Source: Nemertoderma westbladi (lineage: Eukaryota > Xenacoelomorpha > Nemertodermatida > Nemertodermatidae). Taken from it: a DNA stretch of 37,064 bases. Shown here piece after piece: positions 29,274 through 37,064 of the stretch; position 1 is the stretch's first letter; each line of letters begins with the position of its first letter. The notes beneath the pieces are model-generated. The model ran no database searches and was not told the origin of the DNA. It saw only the letters and a list, made by a program, of their open reading frames with translations. The stretch covers positions 1 to 37,064 of the forward strand of contig JAUCBJ010006767.1 of the NCBI GenBank assembly GCA_032718475.1, in the 5' to 3' direction. Position numbers and translations under genes: made by a program.

Positions 29274-32200
29274 TTAGTCTTTCTTGCGCGGACGGCGTTT
29301 ACGCAGTTTTTTAAAGCTAGCAAGAGTCCTTTTCTCTTTGGGGCGAGCCACTTTACAAGGAGGGCTATAACTCCTGGGTGAAGGGTGCAATATGATTGCA
29401 TCAGAGGGTGTAGGATTATGGTCGGTGTATCCGCCAGTCGAAGTACCGGGTTGATTGACATCAACGTCAGGTGAGAGGGGTCTAACGGCTTTGAGAGCTC
29501 GTTTCAAGACAGCCGCTCTTACGGGTCCTTTACGAGTGGTCTGAACGAGGGCCGTGGGTGGACCATAGGCAGTTAGAAACTTCCGGGGTTTAATGGTCCT
29601 TTCCAACTCGCGTTCGCGGGCTCGGTATTCGTAAGGCCGTCGATGTACTTCCTGCAACTCGGGGTGTGAGTTAACAAACAAGTCTCCATAGTCTGGATCC
29701 TGACGGATATAATTGATTAAGTTATAGGAATGAAGGTCGCTAGGATTAACACTCCTGAGAAATTTGCGTACGAATTTAGTTGAAATACATTCTCCGACGC
29801 GCTTCAGTAGCTCGTAACTCGATATGCGTGATTTCTGTTCAACAGAAGCGAATAGATAAGGATGGAACGCATAAACTCCTTCGTAAGCGCGTCCGGGATA
29901 ATAGCGATGGCGCGAATCACAATGTAAATCAGCGTTCGCTTCCCAAGCTCTGATGTAACGCAGTGTGATCATTTCATCTACGCTTTCCAAATCGTGATTA
30001 AAAGGGCAGTCGAAACTAGCATGTCCCTTTAGTTGACAATGGTGACATTGAGTCATAAATTGAGGGCAAACCGCAAAGATATGCAGGTTATTGAGTCTGC
30101 AATATGCGCAATAAATTTCCATAGTCGGTTGTTCTTGGAAATAGGAACAGCGGACGTTGGTGTCCATGGGCGTATCGTGGTCTCTCGATGCGCATAACCG
30201 ACAACGTTGCCTAGAAACATAGTTGGCATGGCGATAATCGTACGCAGTGAGACACTGTGGGCCTTGATACCATTCTATGATGTAATCGTTGTCGCTGGTC
30301 CGGGGCGCGATAGGCTGAATCTCTTCAGATTCTAGACATATTGGTTCGTCTTCCAAGTGCATAGCTGAAGTGGGCGTGTCTGTCTCTTCAGGTGGACCTA
30401 TCGTCTGAATTTCCACGACAGAATAACCTGTGGGGATTCGAGGTCTTTGTATAACTGAGGAGTGCAAGTTCGATATACAAATCTCTTGGAAAATGGCGAA
30501 TCCAGCGCTATCCAACTTCTCTGCAGCTGAGTTTCTTAGGCTGAGTTTGGTCAAAGCGCGGTCTTTAAATTGGCTATCCACGTTGCGAAACGGGGTTAAA
30601 AATCTCCGGAAACATTCGAAACGGATGAATTTATTATGTTCATCTAGTTTCGCGAGTTTGGTCCCAAGTATTAATGGATGGGCGCGTATAGTACGACTGC
30701 ACACATCGGCTAGCCAACCGGCAAGTGCGGTGTTTTCAAAGATCGTGTATATAGCTAAGGAGGGACGGAGCGGAACACTCATGAAGCTATACACGGCGCC
30801 AGGTGCGGTCAATGGTCCATCAAAGTATAATCGAGAATAATGGTCTCCGTATACCTGTTGATAGTTAATGGGATTTCCGACCTTGAAATTCCATCCGTAT
30901 TCCTGAAAGGCAAGATGTCCGATGGAAGTTCGTTGCACCTTGGTAATGTTGCTAGACGTATTAGCATACATGGTGCGGAAGAAACCTCGACCTTCTGCCC
31001 AGGGAGCAATCAGCTGAGTATCAACGAAAGGGTATGGAATGTCCTCCATATTTCGAAAGTCGTTTTGGAGATCTCCATAAACAGCTGAGCCGATTTTAAG
31101 GATTCTTTCGTTGAACAACATCTCGAGTACGGGCTGGGGTAACATCGATCCATCGATGCCCATGGCCGGTTTGCGTTCGGTGTCAATGACGTAACGCTGC
31201 GCGAGTTCGAATTGTCCATGTCGGAGATTCTTTTGTGTTTCGGTGAGAGTTTCAAAAGAATAATCAATCAAGTCGGAACACGCTCGAGTAAACACGTGGG
31301 TAGAACCAGCTAATCCGCGGATGTGGATCATGCGCGTAGTTCCTAGCTCTCCGACCGGAACGCTACCTTCATTATCGTAGGTGACAACTCCATACGTCTC
31401 GATAACATTAAGAGTTTCATTCCACTCCTTGGTGGCATTCTCTAGGGTCATCCCTACTGGATGCCACAAGGTGGCGCATTGGTTAGCGTCAGGGAGATCA
31501 CTATACTTCATATGCCGAGTGGTATACGTCTCCACATTTCCAAATCTTTGTATTTTCTCTTCTTCAAATAATACATCTAGATTCCAATGGACTAATCGAG
31601 TTTTAATAAATCCATCGATGTTATAAGGAGGTTCTATATCTTTCTCGATTCGAGAAATGTTATATGGTTTTCTAAATGAGTTTACCTTTACTAACTGATC
31701 CAGATGTTTCTGCAATTGTTCGAGTTCGACAATGTCTAGAGGATTTATTAGTGGTAGAAACTTTAAATCATGTGTCGGGTCTTCTGGTTTTACCATATAA
31801 TATTGAGTCAGATTAACGTAATAAGGGTGGTCTTTAATCCCGTAAAACGAGTTCTGTAAAGGTCTAGCGCATATGTTGACATCGTGTACCATACGACGGA
31901 CAAGATCCGCTCGATTGTCCGGAGGTTCAACGAGTATACCGTCAACACGAGCGGCCTCGATCGGCGGACGCTGTAACATAGGGGCGTCAGCGATAAGGTT
32001 TTGCGATCCTGTACTGATATCAACCGGTTGAGGTTGTATCGTCGCGAAGAGCTTGTCTCCGAAATGTGGAATCATAGAGGGATGACGAACGGTTTTAGAG
32101 TAGAGGTCCGTCATGAGAATTTGAGCTTCAGGTTGGGCTAAAGCGGCTTCTTCTCTTTCTTCCAGTTTCGTGTGTTTCTCTTCGATTAGATTTTCTTCTG

Positions 32201-33527
32201 CTTGTCTCTGTAAGCGTTCATCTAAAAATTCTTGTAGAGAATACGTGCGTCCAAGCTCGATGTCTTCCTCGAGGTTTTGGATTTCTCTATCGAACTGTGG
32301 CAAGGCTAACTCCTTCACCGATTGGACTTGTTGTTGTAATTTACGTTTCTCTAAACAATCTTGTGTTCCCTTTCCGATTTTCTGTCGAATGGCGTCTAAA
32401 GCGTTTCTTATAACACTCTCCTCGACTTCCGTGGCGGGTTGTATCGGGTTTAATCCTGGACGATTGTAAGGATCAAAGGGCGATATTAGCTGCCCGCGTC
32501 CCAATCCGGCTAAGTAGGATGGGCGGATGTCTAACGAACCCACTACCGGAGCACCACCGATTAGTTGTTCGGGTAACACTAAGTCTTTGAACAGGGAATA
32601 TAGTTCGGGAGGATCAGTGATACTGTTAGGATCAAGAGTTTGAGGTCTCACTAGGGAATGAGGAGGCCTGACCGAGTATTCCAGAACTCTGATCATGGGT
32701 TTATTCAGTGATCGTTTAAGACGAGCGATCGTGGGTGGTACGTCGAACAGGTTTCGCTCGAAACTCCCGTAAGTGTAACGCGTAAAACTATGTTTAGCGC
32801 AACGTCTCCGCGGATGTTTATGTCTTTCAGTTTGTTGGTTAGGTCTAGGACACTCGTCACAATAATACCAAAGACGTACGTCCTGTAGAGGAAACGCGGG
32901 TGTTCGTTCTCCAGTTTTGCAGTATTCTTCCATTTGTTCAAAACTATCCGGGATAACAGGTAGTGGACGATCGGCGGTAAGATACATCATAGTGAAATAG
33001 AGCCGTTTGAGTTCTACTACAGGGTCGTGATGGATACCTTGAGGATATCGAGTCTCTAAGTTCTGCTGACTAGCGACGTTGAGATAGGTTTCTCTCAAAA
33101 ACTCTAAGTATTCGTTGAAGTCGATGCGTTTATCCGGTTCTTCAACGTTTTCTCTTTCTAGTCTATTACGAATAGAATTTTCGTGATCTATTCTCGGCTT
33201 ATCGTTACGACTCCGCTGGGTATGATATTTAAATAGAACCATTTCCCTTTCTGTATCTACATCGTCCGTATCATGTAAGTCGATAGGATGGCCGGTCGTT
33301 AGGAAGTCCATATACGTACCATTACGATTCGTATAGCGAGTGGTGAATTTTCGATAGTCCAATTCACGCGCAAGTTGCTCTTGGGACATCGGCGGTTCGA
33401 TATAACGACCATCGTCCTCCGTAATGGTTGGATCGGCTTCACCGCGTATTAAGCTATCCACAAATGCTTGCAAAGGTAGAGTATATCGCTCCCTAATACC
33501 AAGATCATTTTCGATTAACTCCGTCAT
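29274..33527 (-). CDS. ORF3 of BEL/Pao copy B: zinc-knuckle protein of unknown function (1417 aa)
   Basis: A very long uninterrupted minus-strand ORF. The start at 33527 (MTELIENDLG) is chosen because the 34 codons before it belong to an inserted LINE, and the sequence on the far side of that insertion shows an in-frame TAA six codons upstream. I do not recognise the family. Visible: a Cys/His cluster YYCDECP...HKHPRRRCAKH (about 221-250); a charged coiled-coil region (about 390-465); a long globular part without repeats (about 520-1080); three Cys/His clusters starting CRLC (about 1107), CAYCRLNNLHIFAVC (about 1140) and a canonical CCHC knuckle with Cys 1161, Cys 1164, His 1169 and Cys 1174; and a basic tail KKLRKRRPRKKD. 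No signal peptide or strong membrane segment is seen, which argues against an envelope protein. It ends 78 bases before the 3' LTR and follows a pol remnant on the same strand, so it is probably part of the element. A nucleic-acid-binding, second Gag-like role is a guess from the zinc knuckle. Confidence 0.8.
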   Translation of the reverse strand: MTELIENDLGIRERYTLPLQAFVDSLIRGEADPTITEDDGRYIEPPMSQEQLARELDYRKFTTRYTNRNGTYMDFLTTGHPIDLHDTDDVDTEREMVLFKYHTQRSRNDKPRIDHENSIRNRLERENVEEPDKRIDFNEYLEFLRETYLNVASQQNLETRYPQGIHHDPVVELKRLYFTMMYLTADRPLPVIPDSFEQMEEYCKTGERTPAFPLQDVRLWYYCDECPRPNQQTERHKHPRRRCAKHSFTRYTYGSFERNLFDVPPTIARLKRSLNKPMIRVLEYSVRPPHSLVRPQTLDPNSITDPPELYSLFKDLVLPEQLIGGAPVVGSLDIRPSYLAGLGRGQLISPFDPYNRPGLNPIQPATEVEESVIRNALDAIRQKIGKGTQDCLEKRKLQQQVQSVKELALPQFDREIQNLEEDIELGRTYSLQEFLDERLQRQAEENLIEEKHTKLEEREEAALAQPEAQILMTDLYSKTVRHPSMIPHFGDKLFATIQPQPVDISTGSQNLIADAPMLQRPPIEAARVDGILVEPPDNRADLVRRMVHDVNICARPLQNSFYGIKDHPYYVNLTQYYMVKPEDPTHDLKFLPLINPLDIVELEQLQKHLDQLVKVNSFRKPYNISRIEKDIEPPYNIDGFIKTRLVHWNLDVLFEEEKIQRFGNVETYTTRHMKYSDLPDANQCATLWHPVGMTLENATKEWNETLNVIETYGVVTYDNEGSVPVGELGTTRMIHIRGLAGSTHVFTRACSDLIDYSFETLTETQKNLRHGQFELAQRYVIDTERKPAMGIDGSMLPQPVLEMLFNERILKIGSAVYGDLQNDFRNMEDIPYPFVDTQLIAPWAEGRGFFRTMYANTSSNITKVQRTSIGHLAFQEYGWNFKVGNPINYQQVYGDHYSRLYFDGPLTAPGAVYSFMSVPLRPSLAIYTIFENTALAGWLADVCSRTIRAHPLILGTKLAKLDEHNKFIRFECFRRFLTPFRNVDSQFKDRALTKLSLRNSAAEKLDSAGFAIFQEICISNLHSSVIQRPRIPTGYSVVEIQTIGPPEETDTPTSAMHLEDEPICLESEEIQPIAPRTSDNDYIIEWYQGPQCLTAYDYRHANYVSRQRCRLCASRDHDTPMDTNVRCSYFQEQPTMEIYCAYCRLNNLHIFAVCPQFMTQCHHCQLKGHASFDCPFNHDLESVDEMITLRYIRAWEANADLHCDSRHRYYPGRAYEGVYAFHPYLFASVEQKSRISSYELLKRVGECISTKFVRKFLRSVNPSDLHSYNLINYIRQDPDYGDLFVNSHPELQEVHRRPYEYRARERELERTIKPRKFLTAYGPPTALVQTTRKGPVRAAVLKRALKAVRPLSPDVDVNQPGTSTGGYTDHNPTPSDAIILHPSPRSYSPPCKVARPKEKRTLASFKKLRKRRPRKKD

Positions 33528-33528
33528 A
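33517..33528. repeat. Target-site duplication of the LINE, left copy
   Basis: The 12 bases aactccgtcata occur here and at 34061-34072, exactly at the two ends of the LINE insertion. On the minus strand they read TATGACGGAGTT and contain the ORF3 start codon. Confidence 0.9.
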
Positions 33529-34060
33529 CTACTAGGATCGGCATGCTGCATTGCAGCTGCATTTTTAAGAATGCTGTGCCGGCTTGTCAACAAAATTGCA
33601 CCGCCACAACTCCCTATCACCCATGACATTTGCTAGATCATCCGCATCTTTAAGGCCAGTGTCCTTTAAGATGCGTCTCAAGAAAGTCATGGGCTGTCCA
33701 CCATGCTTATTCACTCCATGAGGCTGCCAAAGTACAAGATTATGCACTGGCTGGTCCTCACGGCGAAAGCAATGTCCTGCAAAGCGGAGGCGATTTTGTT
33801 CTAGTGTCAAGCTTGGGGGAACCAATGAGACACCTCCAATGTTATATAGTGTCTGGTTGGAGATGTGTGCATTGTACTTGACACAATGTACCCGGCGTAG
33901 CATTCTTGTGAATGTGCCATCCAGAGATTTGGTGTCCTCAGCAGTTAGAGCCCAGCATGGACTCCCGTAGAGGAGTACTGGAACTACTGCTGCTCTAAAT
34001 AATCGGACCTTAAGTTTCCGATTAATTCTAGGTGACTTCCAAATCCTGGAAAGCCTATTC
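33529..34060 (-). mobile_element. 5'-truncated LINE insertion (532 bp) at the ORF3 start
   Basis: A minus-strand frame encodes the C-terminal end of a LINE polymerase: LNRLSRIWKSPRINRKLKVR, VPVLLYGSPCWALT, RLRFAGHCFRREDQ and a modified RGRP region near KHGGQPMTFLRR. It ends in PAQHS at about 33565. The 3' end is ccgatcctagtag, a short (TAG)n tail as in the copy at 5953-6133. It is flanked by a perfect 12-bp duplication. The similarity to the LINE at 3006-4374 is clear at the C-terminus but they are different families. The catalytic RT motifs are missing, so it is a dead copy. Confidence 0.9.
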
Positions 34061-34072
34061 AACTCCGTCATA
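34061..34072. repeat. Target-site duplication of the LINE, right copy
   Basis: Perfect partner of 33517-33528. It also contains an ATGACGGAG word on the minus strand, so the original ORF3 start codon now exists twice, once on each side of the LINE. Confidence 0.9.
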
Positions 34073-35692
34073 TCTGCTATCTGAGTTTATTAATATCAAA
34101 TAAGCTTGTATTTAGGCGAGTGGGCGTCGCTGCCTACTTTTCTTTGCCCCCGGACAGTGGGATTCTCAGCGCCGATGTACCGTCGTCGCGGTGTTTACGC
34201 CAACATGTAGCAACAGCACGACAACGATAACCGGCACAAGTCACTCCACTGTCCGTCCCAAAGGCTTGGATCCACTTAGGTTCTATCTATAGGAGAGTTG
34301 GGCTATTTTTACAATTGCGACTAGCTACGGTAAACATACTTTAGCAGTAACATTCACCTATAAACGCACAAATTCCACACAACTGTCAACAACTGCACAC
34401 ACACAGGCCATTTGTCCGTTAGTCAGTGCCTTCCAGAATGTCACGTTATTACTGTGTATCCTTGGATACTAACAGTGTGCTATGTTCTCTATGCTAGGCA
34501 ATGGGACAAGCTTTCTATTGTTCTTTTAACTTGCTTCTAATTCTAGCGTGGGTGTTGCTATGGTGACATTATGGAATGCTAGCGGTAGAATTAGGGTAAT
34601 TCTCATGCATACAGATCTGGGATGCTATTTAATAATAATTCTTTAATTGTCAATATCCTCTTTATGCATGATTTTATTAATTTTATCGGCTATTGACTAT
34701 ATGTTGGAGATTCTCGCACTCTAATACACTCAATAGGATGAATCTCCGCTCCCATGATCTATTAATTAATGGAATTTTGGGAATGTTATAAATTGTACAA
34801 ATGACAATTTATGAAATTCATTTAAAAATATGAATTTAAATTTATTCCCGTGAATTTTATTATTTGATGTTAAAATTGACACAATTTGATTCCAGAGCAG
34901 GTCTGGGGACATAGGATCCTTAATTCTATGAAATTTGTCTTTTAAGAGTATCGGGAAGTGCTACGATATCTTAATCGACTAGAATTGTTAACGGATCTGA
35001 ATTTTACAGATTTTAATAAATATTAAATTAATATTTAAGATGGGCACCGATTTATTCCAGAACTTGTCTGGGGACGTTAACCATTGATTCTAGAATTTGT
35101 CTTTCAAGTATATCGGTGGGTGCCGCGATATCTTAATCGACTAGAATTACAGATGGTCAAAAGGTTTAACAGATTTATTTGCGTTTTACTCTACTGTTAG
35201 AAGGACATCACGCTACTATATGTATTATTTAATATAAGGTAGAAGAGCAATATCGCACGAAGCAATGTCAGTGTGAAGAGGCAAGTCGTTTCCAAGGTCT
35301 ACCCAGAGCTTGGTTTAGCCGAGACACGAGGATCTGAACTTTGCATTCCTAATACTCTGCCTACCAATAATACTTGAATATAGTAGTGGCTTTATTGTAC
35401 TTTAAGAAGTACGGACATTTCATTTTACTGTAGTCGCGTATTTATAATATGATACGGACAGTAAGGAAAGAGAAAAATAATTATTTTCTCGCCGTCACAC
35501 TAATATATTATAAGTAATTACGTACGTAATAAACACAAATATATTGCACTAATCTACTAAATAATCACTAAAATAACATTTCACTAAATAAAATTGAATA
35601 AAAATGATTATAATAAAGTACATAATAAAGTTCGCATATAAAATATAATAAAATAGATAAAACAATATAGTCATACACCCACTCCAGACGTA
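34073..35692 (-). other. Spacer of copy B between pol and ORF3
   Basis: About 1.6 kb without a supportable gene. It contains a 165-base duplication (about 34886-35050 and 35051-35150) sharing aggtctgggga or cttgtctgggga, aatttgtctttt and gatatcttaatcgactagaa. The part next to pol (35400-35690) is very AT-rich. Directly before the ORF3 start, the minus strand reads aactcagatagcag, two possible splice acceptors, without a strong pyrimidine tract. Confidence 0.55.
34886..35150. repeat. 165-bp direct duplication in the copy B spacer
   Basis: ttccaga.c..gtctggggac begins at 34888 and again at 35053, and the copies also share tttgtctttyaag, rtatcgg and cgatatcttaatcgactaga. They are degenerate, so the duplication is older than the one in the leader of copy A. 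Confidence 0.75.
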
Positions 35693-36652
35693 TCACGTTA
35701 AGGAGTCCCTAGATGTTTGAGGAATTAGGGAGGTGGTCGTGGGAAGAGTGTCTTGCCTTCCATAGTTCCCGGAGAGTTCTCTGTCTCTTTCCAGTAAACA
35801 TAAACGACCAACTGGGCGATTGAGTTGTTGCGTCTCAAAGATGATGCCTGGCTTCTTGAAGTTACGCCGCATGACGATGAGTTCTACCGAGCGTACTAAA
35901 CCATCATCTGAGATGTGGGTCTCGATGATACGACCTGTCTGCCACCGTTTACGTGGGAGGTCTGGATCTACAATAAGCACCATATCTCCGGCGCTGACGT
36001 TTTCTTGCTGCGCAAACCACTTAGTTCGAAGTTGTAGCGTGGGCAGATAATGTTTCTCGAAATGGTCAGCGAAACGACGGGATAGCAACTGCATAAGTTG
36101 CCAAGTTCGACGGCAGTATTCGTCTCCGTCGGCAATCTCCGATCGTGGGAGCATGGCTACGGGTTTCTTCAGTAGGAAGTGCGCGGGTGTTAGCGCTTCC
36201 AGGGAATCGGGACTCGATGAGACTGGCATAAGCGGTCTCTCGTTGAGATAGGCAGCGATTTCCTCCATTAACGTCCGCAAAAGTTCGTCGGTGAGATACG
36301 CGCGGCATGGCACTATAAAGTTAAATGCAGTTTTGACACTTCGAATTAATCTCTCCCAACTTCCTCCCCACCAAGGGGTGTCAGCGGCGTTGAAGGTCCA
36401 GCTAGACGCTGTTATCCTTAGCTGGTCGTCCACCTGTCTTTGGTTCCAGTCCTTCACGTAAGCCTGTATCTCGTTGTTGGCACCTATGAAGTTCGTTCCT
36501 TTATCCGATCTCATGGTATTACTCGTCCCGAAGCGAGCGATCTGTCGTCGTAAACTTAAGACGAAGCTGTTAGTAGATAGATCAGTAGTAAGATGAACCC
36601 ATCCTCGGCGACAGTTGGACCTACTTCGCACCTTGGGTGTTAAGTAGGTCAT
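35693..36652 (-). pseudogene. 5'-truncated Gag-Pol end of BEL/Pao copy B (integrase core to DUF5641-like tail)
   Basis: From about residue 24 of this frame (DLSTNSFVLSLRRQIARFG) to its end the protein matches residues about 1680-1975 of the copy A polyprotein at about 95% by eye. It includes the second catalytic Asp (RSDKGTNF), the Glu (GGSWERLIRS) and the tail with DMVLIVDPDLPRKRWQTG. Most DNA differences are synonymous, so both copies descend from elements under protein-level selection. The frame ends soon after TSRDSLT, shorter than copy A. The first part (MTYLTPKVRSRSNCRRGWVHLTT) is only weakly like integrase and the upstream polymerase is missing, so the copy is truncated at about 36600-36655, next to palindromic AT-rich DNA. 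Confidence 0.88.
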
Positions 36653-36655
36653 TAA

Positions 36656-36762
36656 TTAATTAATCAATTAATTAATTGGTCGATTAAACAATTAATTAAT
36701 TGTTTAATCAATCGATTTGCATCAAATAATGTTGCCAAAGGCAATTTAATTTGATACAAATC
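36656..36762. repeat. Two adjacent palindromes at the broken end of copy B
   Basis: A perfect 28-bp palindrome occupies 36682-36709 (half-site gattaaacaattaa). It is followed by an imperfect 49-bp hairpin at 36714-36762, in which gatttg, atcaaat and ttgcc pair with ggcaa, atttgat and caaatc around a three-base loop. A third attaattaatt-rich stretch precedes them. The place matches the end of recognisable copy B sequence. Confidence 0.85.
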
Positions 36763-37064
36763 AATCAGATAGGGACGCGAAATGAATAAATTGTACTACA
36801 ACAAACGAAATATACAACACAATAGGCACTGTGCAATATAATATACAATACATTTGTATTATTTTTGCCATACAGTAGGTAAAGGTAGAATTAAATATAA
36901 AGACACGAGCGGGGCCCAAAACATAAATTACCCTCACCCAAAAATAAAGTGGACCAGTTTGACCCCGAGTCATCCATCAATAATCTAGGGCTGCTCGGGC
37001 TCTTATTAACCGTAGCATGACTAACCCAAACATCAATGCGTGAATGGGACCTGCGTGAATGGGG
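36763..37064. other. Right-end non-coding stretch
   Basis: I see no gene or repeat here apart from a short duplication tgcgtgaatggg at the very end (37039-37064). Confidence 0.5.

Noticed and set aside
29274-33527. ORF3 as a retroviral-type envelope gene
   Set aside because: The position fits, but no signal peptide, no strong membrane segment and no fusion-peptide-like stretch are visible, while several zinc-binding clusters are.
33528-33629. N-terminal 34 codons of the raw ORF3 frame
   Set aside because: They are the antisense-free but out-of-frame 3' end of the inserted LINE; the target duplication and the upstream in-frame TAA place the original start at 33527.

Overview
The window is repeat-dense nuclear DNA of an animal, most likely an invertebrate: several non-LTR retrotransposon families, BEL/Pao LTR retrotransposons, minisatellites, a TA-flanked foldback element and many G/C homopolymer runs. 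No host gene, tRNA or rRNA could be supported. The species cannot be told from the sequence.

Left part (1-13393). An 80-bp tandem array (1-674) is followed by short tandem repeats, an 852-bp foldback/MITE-like element (1826-2677), a 5'-truncated LINE in a 21-bp tandem repeat (3006-4374), two copies of a ~300-bp dispersed repeat around a GC-rich minisatellite, a LINE 3' end, a poly-G-headed non-coding repeat, a TAG-type microsatellite, a decayed second LINE (7731-8775) and a decayed LINE with a restriction-like endonuclease (9906-12545) between 73-bp direct repeats. All non-LTR pieces in the window are on the minus strand.

Centre (13394-25777). Copy A of a BEL/Pao element lies on the plus strand: a 5' LTR (13394-14607), a long repeat-rich leader, an extra 738-aa ORF1, then an intact Gag-Pol ORF with the capsid-like domain, zinc knuckles, protease, RT, RNase H, integrase and DUF5641-like tail. 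Its 3' LTR is not found. A 41/56-bp minisatellite (25778-27926) follows.

Right part (27927-37064). Copy B, a related subfamily, lies on the minus strand and converges on copy A. Read on its own strand it has the end of Gag-Pol (36652-35693), a 1.6-kb spacer, a LINE insertion with a 12-bp target duplication, a 1417-aa ORF3, a short purine tract and a 3' LTR (29195-27927). ORF3 ends 78 bases before the LTR, so it occupies the place where an envelope gene would sit. It has no membrane segment, but has a CCHC zinc knuckle and other Cys/His clusters.

Together the two half-copies suggest an unusually large (about 19 kb if the halves are simply added) BEL/Pao lineage with three proteins: ORF1, Gag-Pol and ORF3. 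Seven strong 5' splice-site consensus sequences, all in the same codon phase, lie in the gag/protease part of copy A. They are a candidate mechanism for making spliced RNAs for the downstream ORF. This is the most interesting signal in the window; the joined structure is an inference from two incomplete copies.
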